From Streptomyces sp. NBC_00286 (lineage in GTDB: Bacteria > Actinomycetota > Actinomycetes > Streptomycetales > Streptomycetaceae): DNA of 64,000 nucleotides. Shown in pieces: positions 17,786 to 26,269 of this stretch; positions within the stretch are counted from its first letter, which is position 1; each line of letters starts with the position of its first letter. The notes under the pieces were generated by a model. The model was not told where the DNA came from. It searched no databases and saw nothing but the letters and a program-made list of their open reading frames with translations. A program made the translations under genes and the position numbers. The stretch covers positions 7,469,001 through 7,533,000 of the forward strand of contig NZ_CP108054.1 in the NCBI RefSeq assembly GCF_036173125.1, read 5' to 3'.

Positions 17786-18538
17786 CTATTCGGCGGTGGC
17801 CACCTGCGCGGCGAACTGGTCGCGCGGGATCGCGTGGTGCATCGCCGCGTCGCGCACCATTGCGTACCGCACGACCTCAGCCGGTTGGGTGATCAGCTCG
17901 ATGTCGAGCAGGTTGTCCTCGTCATCGAAGTGCAGAAGGGCGACCAGCCGTGAATCGAAGATCCAGAAGTCCTCGGCGGGCAGTCCGGCCCGCGCGGCGT
18001 CCTCGCGCCACAGGTACCGGATGTCCTCGCCGAAGGTGGCGTTGTGTCGGGCGTAGTCGAGCAGGAACAGCTGTTCCGTGGTGGGCGGGTTGTCGGCGAC
18101 GCGGACACGGCCGACCGTCTTACCGGCGCCCGTCTGGGCCTTGATGTTGACGAACCAGGGTTCGTCAGAGTCGCAGGGTGACGAGCCGGTGGCCAGGAAT
18201 GCCTGAAAGTCGGGGTCCTGTCGGTCCGACGCATAACCGCGCCGCGTCTCTAACCGCCAGGCGGTGTGCTCGAAAGTCTCGAACAGACGGCGGAAGGTTG
18301 CCCGGTCCACGAGTTCCGGCACCCGCTCCATCTCCTTCGGTCCCCAGTTCACGAGCAGTTCGCGCGGCACGGCCACCGCTGCCTCGTCGACTCCGAAGTG
18401 CTGGAGCTGTGCGAGGTCTTCTGGGTCGGTGACGGGCGTGCCCTGAACGATGATCTCGCCGGTGCCTTCGTCCGTGTGCAGGGCGGGGCAACCGTCGACC
18501 TTGCTGTCCGTACCGGTGAAGCGCAACCGACGAACCAT
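17786..18538 (-). CDS. DUF6879 family protein
   Basis: 250 residues. The C-terminal 170 residues match DUF6879 (FETFEHTAWRLETRRGYASD, EDFWIFDSRLVALLHFD). The first 60 residues form a compact cysteine-containing domain (DGCPALHTDEGTGEIIVQG) also seen in front of DUF6879 in streptomycetes. No catalytic residues are obvious. The ATG start follows GGGAGAG. It leads the operon with the XRE-DUF5753 gene. Function is unknown; the pairing suggests that the XRE protein controls or binds it. Confidence 0.85.
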   Translation of the reverse strand: MVRRLRFTGTDSKVDGCPALHTDEGTGEIIVQGTPVTDPEDLAQLQHFGVDEAAVAVPRELLVNWGPKEMERVPELVDRATFRRLFETFEHTAWRLETRRGYASDRQDPDFQAFLATGSSPCDSDEPWFVNIKAQTGAGKTVGRVRVADNPPTTEQLFLLDYARHNATFGEDIRYLWREDAARAGLPAEDFWIFDSRLVALLHFDDEDNLLDIELITQPAEVVRYAMVRDAAMHHAIPRDQFAAQVATAE

Positions 18539-18713
18539 GGAAGCTCTCCCTTCCGTGGGGTGTTGATCCCATCAGCATGGTCGGGGGTCCGGGTCTGGCA
18601 CTACGGGGTCAGGCAGCACTCAGGAGAAAACACCAGCAATCTCGGGCGCGCGGCGAGCAAATTCGAGAAAACAGCGTACCGCCAGTCAACGCCCCGCTTC
18701 TAGCGTGCTGCTC

Positions 18714-18923
18714 ATGGCCTCGAAAGAACGGGACAACGTCGACCCACACGCGGCGGCGGAGACGTTGAGAGCGGCACTGTCCGATGTCGGGCTCGTCCTG
18801 CCCTCGCTGAGGGTCGACCCTGCCTCCCCCACGCTGCGGCTCATTGAGCTGGGACGGGTGCGCTCCGACGTGGCCGCCCGCCTGGCCGAAGCGATCCGGC
18901 GGGGGGTGACGCGTGGTGCCTGA
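18714..18923 (+). CDS. small protein of unknown function
   Basis: 69 residues, charged and helical with an Ala/Arg-rich C-terminus and no recognised motif. The chosen ATG at 18714 opens the frame after the divergent promoter region. Its stop overlaps the GTG start of the next small gene, giving a chain of three overlapping small genes that runs divergently from the DUF6879 operon. Such small-gene sets commonly accompany DUF6879/XRE clusters in Streptomyces. Confidence 0.6.
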   Translation: MASKERDNVDPHAAAETLRAALSDVGLVLPSLRVDPASPTLRLIELGRVRSDVAARLAEAIRRGVTRGA

Positions 18924-19152
18924 GGAACAGCCGCCGGAGGGCGCGCTGGTCGTCGACACCGAGCGCGACAAGCTCGGCTACGTCATGGGTCACCTCGGAC
19001 CGGTCGTGCAGCTTCGGCCGGTGACGGGCGGACGCGAGTGGGAGGTCGATCCTGCTCGTGTCCGCCGTGCAACGGACGAGGAGCGGCAGCAGACCATGCG
19101 GGAGCGAACCCGTGCTCTGAACTCGGCAAGCAGTGGCGGGGTCTTCTCATGA
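18913..19152 (+). CDS. small protein of unknown function
   Basis: 79 residues, with a small beta-rich core (ALVVDTERDKLGYVMGHLGP, VVQLRPVTGGREWEVDP) and a charged helical tail. The core pattern resembles small SH3-like or KOW-like barrels of Streptomyces accessory clusters, but I cannot assign a family. GTG start (18913 or 18916) overlaps the preceding stop; its own stop overlaps the next ATG (ATGA). Confidence 0.6.
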   Translation: MVPEEQPPEGALVVDTERDKLGYVMGHLGPVVQLRPVTGGREWEVDPARVRRATDEERQQTMRERTRALNSASSGGVFS

Positions 19153-19325
19153 CCACTCCGGACACCTCGACCATGTCTGCTGAATGGGCAACCGCCAGGG
19201 CTCCACCCAAGCCGCCCGCTCCAGCCAGGTCACCCATTAGCCCTCGCTGGAACGGGATCTGCAAGGCGCCCGCGCCGCACTTTCAGCCGGGACAGGCTGA
19301 CAGGCGGGGCGGCTCGAACCGGTAA
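19149..19325 (+). CDS. very small Pro-rich protein of unknown function
   Basis: 58 residues, rich in Pro, Ala and Arg with a central RWNGICKAP. It is supported mainly by the ATGA overlap with the preceding gene and by GC bias. No family is recognised and it could be non-functional. Confidence 0.4.
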   Translation: MTTPDTSTMSAEWATARAPPKPPAPARSPISPRWNGICKAPAPHFQPGQADRRGGSNR

Positions 19326-19354
19326 GACACGACCTGTCTCCGAAGGAGTAGTCC

Positions 19355-19855
19355 ATGACCGCCACACTCGACCGCCCCCTGAGCACCCGCACACGGGACC
19401 CGAAGGAACTCCTCAACGTCGTTCAGCCCCGCATCAAGCACCTGACTATCAACGTGCTGGACGGCGACATGACCCTATGGGACCGCGAGGTGGCCCTGCT
19501 GCTGCGCGACCACACGATGGTCCGCGACATGGCCGAGCGGATCCTCGGCAACGCGGTCATGTACACCATCGGCTGCATGGAGCACCCGGAAGTCCACCTC
19601 GGGGTCGGCAAGCTCGTCGACATCGGCGTTCACCAGCTCATCCTCGACACGCCCGTGTGGTGGGCCCTCTGCGAGGCGTACAACGCGGGCCGCTACAAGC
19701 ACCACGCACCGTTCATCGAGCGCCGCCGCGACGGGCTGTGCCTGCGCACCGCGGACTTCCTGAAGTCCATCGGCTTCGACATCGACGAGGAGCTGTGGGC
19801 GATCGACGGCACGGACTGCTCGCCGTGCGACAACAAGGTCCCTGACAGCCACTGA
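19355..19855 (+). CDS. conserved hypothetical protein
   Basis: 166 residues, mixed alpha with an acidic C-terminus and four cysteines (IGCMEHPE, GLCLRTADF, TDCSPCDNK). The CSPC pair near the end could bind a metal. The ATG follows CGAAGGAG, an excellent ribosome binding site. It lies 29 bases after the small-gene chain and just before a strong terminator, so it is probably the last gene of that unit. The family is not recognised. Confidence 0.7.
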   Translation: MTATLDRPLSTRTRDPKELLNVVQPRIKHLTINVLDGDMTLWDREVALLLRDHTMVRDMAERILGNAVMYTIGCMEHPEVHLGVGKLVDIGVHQLILDTPVWWALCEAYNAGRYKHHAPFIERRRDGLCLRTADFLKSIGFDIDEELWAIDGTDCSPCDNKVPDSH

Positions 19856-19865
19856 ACAGTCCTAC

Positions 19866-19909
19866 GCTGGCCCCTGTCCTCCTCGGTCCCCAGGAGGACA
19901 GGGGCCAGC
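19866..19909 (+). terminator. intrinsic terminator after the small-gene cluster
   Basis: A perfect 17-bp stem (GCTGGCCCCTGTCCTCC with its complement) and a 10-base loop begin ten bases after the preceding stop codon. It separates the 166-residue gene from the methyltransferase gene. Confidence 0.8.
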
Positions 19910-19929
19910 CTTCACGAAGAGGAATCGAC

Positions 19930-20586
19930 TTGCCCGCACAACACGACCTCGCCGCCGAGACGGAGCTGTGGGACACCTTCGCCGCTTCCGCCTTCAAGGA
20001 GGACGCGGAGCCGAGCTTCTGCTGGACCCAGTACGCCGGTCATGGACCCGGCCCGGAGCTACTGGGCGACCCGCGCTCCGTGCTGGAGATCGGCTGCGGC
20101 ACCGGCCGCGCTCTCGCCCACCTCGCTCAGCACGGCATCGCCGCTCGGGGTGTTGATCTGTCTCCCGTCATGGTCAAGAAGACGACCTCGAAGTGGGGCG
20201 GGACGGGTGCGGAGTTCGTGTGCTCCGAGGTGCTGGAGTATCTGCGCGAGCACGAAGAGGAGTACGACGCGGTCTACTCGATCTTCGGGGCGGCCTGGTT
20301 CACCGACCCGGGCCGTCTCTTCCCCCTTGTCCGCCAACGGCTCGGGCCCGGCGGCGTGTTCGTGTTCTCGCAGCCGCCGGCCATTCCCGGCGCGTACGGG
20401 CCGCAGGGCATGTACAAGGGAGGCTTCGCCGGAAAGGCGATGTTCACCTACCGTTACAGCTACCGCTCAGCTGTCTGGGAGCGCCTGCTCACCCGTGCCG
20501 GGTTCGCCACGGCCGACGCGCGGGTCCTCGACGCTCCTCACCCTGGGCATATCGGGACGCTCCTGGTGCGCGCGGTCGCTCCGTGA
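19930..20586 (+). CDS. class I SAM-dependent methyltransferase
   Basis: 218 residues. SAM motif I is clear (VLEIGCGTGRALAHL, about 50-64), with the acidic end of strand 2 in RGVDLSP and a post-I YDAVYSIFGAAWF motif. This small-molecule methyltransferase fold is common in Streptomyces; the substrate cannot be told. The TTG start follows GAAGAGGAA. It starts 20 bases after a strong terminator, so it needs its own promoter or read-through. It is not a DNA methylase by motif. Confidence 0.8.
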   Translation: MPAQHDLAAETELWDTFAASAFKEDAEPSFCWTQYAGHGPGPELLGDPRSVLEIGCGTGRALAHLAQHGIAARGVDLSPVMVKKTTSKWGGTGAEFVCSEVLEYLREHEEEYDAVYSIFGAAWFTDPGRLFPLVRQRLGPGGVFVFSQPPAIPGAYGPQGMYKGGFAGKAMFTYRYSYRSAVWERLLTRAGFATADARVLDAPHPGHIGTLLVRAVAP

Positions 20587-20595
20587 CGGACCCCA

Positions 20596-20800
20596 GTCAA
20601 AGGCTCACGGGCTCTGCGTAGTCGAACAGGAGCGATGCACTGACGGGTGTGGGCTGTACGCGTAAGTGGTGTGCTTGTACACGGTGTTGGGCGTGACCGG
20701 GCCCCGAGCCGTGCGTTGGGCGAGCGGAGTCCGGATGGCTGTGATGGTCGTAGGGGAGGAGCTGCAGCGTGGACGACGAGGTTCAGCAGGCGGGGTACGA
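20596..20800 (+). repeat. regulatory leader, copy B of the 0.2-kb duplicated segment
   Basis: This copy is collinear with 13676-13880, including the ribosome binding site GAGGAGCTGC and the first codons ending in ACGACGAGGTTCAGCAG. Similarity ends soon after the start codon, where the TPR gene departs from the XRE gene. It ends at its left near the position corresponding to the divergent ATPase start in copy A. It probably supplies the promoter and translation start of the TPR gene. Confidence 0.8.
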
Positions 20801-21995
20801 AGCGGCGGCCCTGCTCAGACTGCTGGCCCGGTTCGCCGCCGAACCGCTGCCGCTGACTCTGCTCAACCACGCCGACATCAGCGCCGTACTGCCTCGTGCC
20901 CGAACCGAAACAGCCCTCAGAGCCCTCCTCGACCAGTCGCTGTCCGAACTGGTCGACGCCGCTGGCGCGAGCTGCGTACAGAGTCACGGCATCCTGCTCG
21001 ACAGCGTCTCGGCGGCGACCCCCGCGGACCTGGTGCCCGCCCTCGATGCGACAGCCGTACGGCTGCTCGACGCGGCCGTGCCCGGCGTACCCGACGCGGG
21101 TCCGCACGATCCGCGACTGCGCCTGCTGGTACCTCACGCGCTGGCCCTGCTGAGTCACATCGACGGGACGTCCGCCGCCGACGCACTGGCCGTCGCGACG
21201 CGCCTTTCGGTCGCCCTGCACCGGACCGGTGACTACCTCTCCGCCTGGGAGACCGCCCGAAGCGCGGCGGATCTCGCACAGCGACTCCTCGGCGCGGACC
21301 ACCGTACAGTCCTCGCCGCCCGGTCCAGGGCGGGGCGGGCACTGTTCCGGCTGGGCAGGTACGCCGAAGCCGAAGCGGTGCTCCGCGCGGTCCGAGACGC
21401 TCAGGAGCGCCTGTTCGGCGCCGACGACCCCGACACCGCGGACAGCGGCTATGGACTCCAACTCGTACTGGCGAACCTCGGCAGACGCGAGGAATCCGTC
21501 GCGCTGCTGCGCGACACCGTCGCCGGGCGGCGCTCGGCGCTGGGCCCCACGCATCCGCTGACCCTGCGGGCCCGCGGCAGCCTGCTGGAGATGCTCCCCG
21601 CCGCCGAAGTGGTCGCCGAGGAAGGCGGCACACTGCTCACGCTGCCGTCGGAATGCGATCAGTTCCTTGGCCCCGACCACACCGTGACACTGGGCGCCCG
21701 GCACAACCACGCGTGGGCGCTGTACCTCCTGGGCCGCTTCGACGAGGCCGACCGCGAGATCCGGCGGGTCGCCGAGTCGTACGTGCGGTGCTTCGGGCCC
21801 GAATACCCGATGGTGCTCGCCGCCCGGCAACTCCTCTCCCGGACCCGGGCCGCGCTCGGACACATGGAGGAGGGGATCGCGCTGATGACCGACGTCGTCG
21901 AGCGGCGGGAACGCGGCCTGGGCCCCGAACACCCCTTCACGGTCGCGAGCCGGCAACTGCTGGACGGCTACCGGTCGGGGCGATGGCGGCCGTAG
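20769..21995 (+). CDS. TPR protein resembling the C-terminal half of a STAND (NB-ARC) regulator
   Basis: 408 residues. After the short borrowed N-terminus, residues 15-100 look like the winged-helix region that normally follows an NB-ARC NTPase (LLRLLARFAAEPLPL, ALRALLDQSLSELVD). Residues about 135-400 are tetratricopeptide repeats of about 42 residues (ALGPTHPLTLRARGSLLEML, RGLGPEHPFTVASRQLL). No P-loop is present. The leader and first codons match those of the XRE gene at 13851. This suggests a rearrangement placed the TPR half of a STAND gene behind a duplicated promoter. It may be a functional TPR adaptor or a remnant. It lies upstream of pglY on the same strand. Confidence 0.7.
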   Translation: MDDEVQQAGYEAAALLRLLARFAAEPLPLTLLNHADISAVLPRARTETALRALLDQSLSELVDAAGASCVQSHGILLDSVSAATPADLVPALDATAVRLLDAAVPGVPDAGPHDPRLRLLVPHALALLSHIDGTSAADALAVATRLSVALHRTGDYLSAWETARSAADLAQRLLGADHRTVLAARSRAGRALFRLGRYAEAEAVLRAVRDAQERLFGADDPDTADSGYGLQLVLANLGRREESVALLRDTVAGRRSALGPTHPLTLRARGSLLEMLPAAEVVAEEGGTLLTLPSECDQFLGPDHTVTLGARHNHAWALYLLGRFDEADREIRRVAESYVRCFGPEYPMVLAARQLLSRTRAALGHMEEGIALMTDVVERRERGLGPEHPFTVASRQLLDGYRSGRWRP

Positions 21996-22390
21996 TGCTT
22001 ACGGCGGGACGGGAGCGGCCCGCATGGACGGTGCGTGACGGACGGTGCGCGAGGGTATACGGCACGGGGTCGATGGGGGTACGGATGTAGGGTGCTATGC
22101 GCAGGCCGTACGGGTGACGTTCAGTACGAGGGGGACGAAGAGTGCAGACGCCGCCGACCCGTCCAACCTGACCCCGGCCGGCGCCGAGAGCGTCGTTCCC
22201 GTCCGGTCACCGCGTGCCCGGCTCCGGCGCCGCCGCAGGCCAGGACAGCCCGCCCGCCGCACCGCCCACGCGTAGCCCTGAGCCCCGCCCACCTGTCGGC
22301 CCGGCGGTCTCGGGCCCCGGCGGCGTACCCCCGCACGACACCGAGTACGAGCAGCAGTACCGACCACCGTCAGGGAGAGCGAGACCCGCA
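21996..22390 (+). promoter_or_regulatory. leader region upstream of pglY, no supported gene
   Basis: These 395 bases separate the TPR gene from pglY. The open frame that runs into pglY from about 22214 is Pro/Gly-rich and not conserved in the family, so I treat it as leader. A TAGGGT hexamer near 22088 could be a -10 element, without a convincing -35. The pglY promoter is expected here because pglY opens the second BREX block. Confidence 0.3.
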
Positions 22391-25300
22391 ATGGCCCAGC
22401 CGCCCCTCCTCCGCGATGTCATCGACATCAAAGAGAACATCTCCACCTCGGACTTCGTGCTGTCTCTCGCCGAGGCGACGACCCCCGAGGGCGCCCAGAA
22501 CGCGCTCAAGGACTACGTCGTCACCGAGCGGCTGCTGGAGAACTTCGACGAGGCGCTGGCGCTCATCAAGTCCTCGCTGGACGGGCACCGTTCCAAGGCG
22601 GCCTACCTGCACGGTTCGTTCGGTTCCGGTAAGTCGCACTTCATGGCCGTGCTGTACGCGCTGCTCAGTGGCGATCCGTCCGCTCGTGCTCGTACCGAGT
22701 TCGACCCGGTGCTGACCAAGCACGAGTGGCTGACCACCGAGGGCAAGAGGTTCCTGCTCGTGCCGTACCACATGCTCGGCGCGAAAGCCCTCGAGCAGCG
22801 GGTGCTCGGCGGGTACGTCACGCACGTCAAGAAGCTGCACCCGGAGGCGCCGACCCCGCAGGTGTACCGGACCGACTCCCTCTTCGCCGACATCCGGGCC
22901 AACCGTGCCGCCTACGGTGACGAGGCGGTCATCCGTGGTCTGGGTGGCAGCGACGCGGACGACGGCGAAACGGACGAGTGGGGTGAGGGCTTCGCCTGGA
23001 CCCCGCAGCTCCTCGACACCGCCCTCGCCGCCGAGGAGAACCACGAGGGGGGCACCCCGCTCAACCTCACCAATCCCTCCACCCCGGCCGAGCTGCGCGC
23101 GAAGCTGGTCAACGACGCCAGCACCAACCTCTTCCCCGGCTTCAGCAAGAATGCTGCCGAGAACGAGCACGGCTTCATCTCGCTGGACGCCGGTCTGTCC
23201 GTCATCGCCGAGCACGCCAAGTCGCTCGGCTACGACGGACTGATCCTGTTCCTGGACGAGTTGATCCTCTGGCTCGCGACCCTCATCCACGAGCAGAAGT
23301 TCGTGGCCCGCGAGGCCAGCAAGATCACGAACTTCGTGGAGGGCGGTGACGCCCGACGCGCCATCCCCGTCGTGTCGTTCATCGCCCGCCAGCGCGACCT
23401 GCGGGAACTCGTCGGCGAAGAGGTGTCCGGCGCGGCGGAAGCCTCCATCCAGGACACCCTGAACCTGGCCTCCGGCCGCTTCGACAAGATCACGCTGGAG
23501 GACCGCAACCTCCCGCAGATCGCTCACGCGCGCATCCTCAAGCCGAAGGACGCCGAGGCGGAACGGCTCGTCGACAAGGCCTTCGAGCAGACCAAGCGGG
23601 TCGGCACGCAGGTGTGGGACACCCTGCTCGGCTCGGAGAAGGGCACGACCGGCGCCGACGCGGAGTCGTTCCGGCTGACGTACCCGTTCTCGCCGGCGTT
23701 CATGGACACCCTCGTCCATATCTCGTCCGCGCTGCAGCGGTCCCGTACCGGTCTGAAGCTGATGGGCCAGCTCCTCGCCGACCACCGCAACGAGATCCGG
23801 CTCGGGCAGCTCATCCCGGTCGGCGACCTCTACCCGGTGATCGCGGCCGGCGGCGACAAGCCGTTCACCGACAGCCTGAAGGTCGTCTTCGAGGCCGCCG
23901 ACAAGCTCTACAAGACCAAGCTGCGGCCCTACCTCCTCAGTTCGTACGACATCACCGAGGACGACGTCGAGCAGTACCTCAACCGGCCGGACGCCATCAC
24001 CGACCCGCAACGCGCCAACCGCTGCCGCATGTTCGTCGGCGACAACCGGCTCGTGTGCACCCTGCTGCTGTCGGCGCTCGCGCCCAGCGTGCCCTCCCTG
24101 GCGGAGCTGACCATCCGTCGGCTCGGCGCGCTCAACCACGGGTCGGTCCTCGCGCCCATCCCGGGCGCCGAGGTCGGCATCATCAAGAACAAGGTCGCCG
24201 AGTGGGCGGCCCGGTTCCCCGAGATCAAGGAGACCGGCACCGACGCCAACCCCGGCGTACGGCTGGAGCTGTCCGGTGTCGACGTCGACTCCGTCATCGC
24301 CAACGCCCAGGTCAACGACAACCCCGGCAACCGGGTCGCCCTCGCCCGGCGGCTGCTGGCCGAGGAACTGGGCGTCGAGCACGGGCAGTTGAGTGACCAG
24401 CTCGGCTTCGTGTGGCGCGGCACCGCCCGCACCGCGGAGATCGTGTTCGGAAACGTCGCCGACGAGGACGAGCTGCCCGACCACGACCTGATGCCGCAGG
24501 AGGACGGTCGCTGGCGTATCGCCATCGATCTCCCCTTCGACGAGGGCGAGTGGGGCCCGGTCGAGGACGTCAACCGCATCCGGCGGCTGCGTGAGCGGCA
24601 GCAGGGCGAGCGGTCCCGTCTCGTCGCCTGGCTGCCCGCCCACCTGTCCGCGCAGCGCTTCGCCGACTTCCGGCGTCTCGTCGTCATCGACAAGGCCCTC
24701 GCCGACGAGCACCGCTTCGACACCCAGTACGCCGGCCACCTCAACGCCGACAACCGCAGCCGCGCCAAGGGTCTCCTCGAAACCCAGCGGGAGGCTCTGC
24801 TCAAGCAGGTCAAGGGCGCCTTCAAGCAGGCGTACGGGCTCGCGCAGAAGCAGGCCGCCGACGTCGTGCCCGACTTCGACGACCACCTCGTACCGCTGCC
24901 CGATGTCGACGGCCTCACCCTGTCCTTCGGGCAGAGCCTGTACGACGGCATCCGGCACATCGCGGGCAAGCTGCTCGCCCACCAGTACCCGGCGCACCCC
25001 GACCTCGACCCCGACGGCACCGGCACCGCCGTCAAATCCGCCGACACACGCAAGGTGTTCACCCATGTACGGGCCGCCGCCGAGGCGCGCGACGGGCGGG
25101 TGGAGGTCCCGGCCACCGACCGCAAGCTCATGCAGCGGATCGCGGGGCCCCTGCGGCTCGGGCAGCAGAAGGAGGCGTACTTCGAGCTGTCCCGCTACTG
25201 GGCCGACCACTTCCGCCAGCTCGCCAGCGCCAAGGGCGTCACCGGGGACCTGTCCCTGATCACTCTGACGGACTGGACGGACAAGCCCGACCCGCGCGGA

Positions 25301-26269
25301 CTGCCCGACTTCCTCGCCCGGCTCGTCGTCGCCGCCTTCGCCGAGATGGACGACCGGGTGTGGGTGCGCGGCGGCACCGTACTCGATCCCGCGCTCGAAC
25401 TGTCCGCGATCAAGGACCATGACGCGCTGCGCAGCCAGCCGCTGCCCGCCGAGTCCGAGTGGGACACGGCACGGCAGCGCTTCGAGACGGTCTTCGGGCA
25501 GAAGGCTCCTGCCCTGCGGCGCGGCCGGATGGTCAACCAGTTCGCCCGCCAGATCATCGAGGCCGCCCGCGCGCACCGGGACCATGCGGCGGACCTGGTG
25601 CACCAGTTGGAGGCCCACGCCTCCTTCCTCGGCCTCGACCAGACCGCCGACACCGGACGGCTCGCTCTCGCCCGCCGCTCCCTGCAACTGCTGGACGCGC
25701 TCACGGCGGAGGCCGGCAAGGGTGCGGCCGGGGCGAAGAAGACCGTGGAGGCCCTCGCCTCCTTCGACCTGGGCGAGACCAGCGCCGACCGGTACGGCAC
25801 TTCCATCAAGCAGGCCCGCAGCGTCGCGGAGGCCGTCGCCTCCGCCCCCTGGAGCACCCTCGAACTCGCCGCCGGCCTTGGCCCCGAGGGCGCGGCACTG
25901 CTCGACTCGCTGCGCAACATCGCCCGCGACGACCAGCGCACCGCGGACCTGCGCGACGCGCTCGCCCGCACTCAGCGCGAGGTCGTGGCCCTGCTGAAGC
26001 GCAGCCAGGCCGCCGCCACTCCGCCGTCCCCTCCTGTCGCGCCGCAGCCCACGGCGGACGACCTCTCCCTGAACACACAGACCAGCGACCCGCGGATCCC
26101 CTTCACCCCCCAGGAAACGCCCTCCTCGGGGAGCGGCACCGCGCGGAAGTCCGGATTCCGCCGTACGACCGTGGCACGGGCCTCCGCCGACATCCAGGCG
26201 GAACTGTCCGAACTGGCCGCCCGCCACCCCGACGCGACCATCGAGATCACCTGGCAGGTCGTCGAATGA
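22391..26269 (+). CDS. pglY: BREX type 2 ATPase PglY
   Basis: 1292 residues, the expected size. Walker [11 protein letters not shown] (about residues 77-86) and Walker [14 protein letters not shown] (about 285-297) mark the P-loop ATPase domain. Further domains are the large helical PglY/BrxC type. PglY is the ATPase core that works with PglZ in Pgl/BREX type 2. Start: the ATG at 22391 opens the conserved sequence ([17 protein letters not shown]) after GGGAGAGCGAG; upstream in-frame sequence is Pro-rich and unlike the family. Its stop overlaps the pglZ start (ATGA), so PglY and PglZ are coupled. Confidence 0.96.
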   Translation: MAQPPLLRDVIDIKENISTSDFVLSLAEATTPEGAQNALKDYVVTERLLENFDEALALIKSSLDGHRSKAAYLHGSFGSGKSHFMAVLYALLSGDPSARARTEFDPVLTKHEWLTTEGKRFLLVPYHMLGAKALEQRVLGGYVTHVKKLHPEAPTPQVYRTDSLFADIRANRAAYGDEAVIRGLGGSDADDGETDEWGEGFAWTPQLLDTALAAEENHEGGTPLNLTNPSTPAELRAKLVNDASTNLFPGFSKNAAENEHGFISLDAGLSVIAEHAKSLGYDGLILFLDELILWLATLIHEQKFVAREASKITNFVEGGDARRAIPVVSFIARQRDLRELVGEEVSGAAEASIQDTLNLASGRFDKITLEDRNLPQIAHARILKPKDAEAERLVDKAFEQTKRVGTQVWDTLLGSEKGTTGADAESFRLTYPFSPAFMDTLVHISSALQRSRTGLKLMGQLLADHRNEIRLGQLIPVGDLYPVIAAGGDKPFTDSLKVVFEAADKLYKTKLRPYLLSSYDITEDDVEQYLNRPDAITDPQRANRCRMFVGDNRLVCTLLLSALAPSVPSLAELTIRRLGALNHGSVLAPIPGAEVGIIKNKVAEWAARFPEIKETGTDANPGVRLELSGVDVDSVIANAQVNDNPGNRVALARRLLAEELGVEHGQLSDQLGFVWRGTARTAEIVFGNVADEDELPDHDLMPQEDGRWRIAIDLPFDEGEWGPVEDVNRIRRLRERQQGERSRLVAWLPAHLSAQRFADFRRLVVIDKALADEHRFDTQYAGHLNADNRSRAKGLLETQREALLKQVKGAFKQAYGLAQKQAADVVPDFDDHLVPLPDVDGLTLSFGQSLYDGIRHIAGKLLAHQYPAHPDLDPDGTGTAVKSADTRKVFTHVRAAAEARDGRVEVPATDRKLMQRIAGPLRLGQQKEAYFELSRYWADHFRQLASAKGVTGDLSLITLTDWTDKPDPRGLPDFLARLVVAAFAEMDDRVWVRGGTVLDPALELSAIKDHDALRSQPLPAESEWDTARQRFETVFGQKAPALRRGRMVNQFARQIIEAARAHRDHAADLVHQLEAHASFLGLDQTADTGRLALARRSLQLLDALTAEAGKGAAGAKKTVEALASFDLGETSADRYGTSIKQARSVAEAVASAPWSTLELAAGLGPEGAALLDSLRNIARDDQRTADLRDALARTQREVVALLKRSQAAATPPSPPVAPQPTADDLSLNTQTSDPRIPFTPQETPSSGSGTARKSGFRRTTVARASADIQAELSELAARHPDATIEITWQVVE

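Noticed and set aside
19930..20586. Methyltransferase as a second DNA methylase of the BREX system
   Set aside because: It has only the small-molecule SAM motifs (GCGTG) and lacks NPPY-type or PC-type DNA methylase motifs.
22370..26227. A 1285-codon open frame antisense to pglY
   Set aside because: Same reason: shadow of a GC-biased gene, low-complexity protein, no family features.
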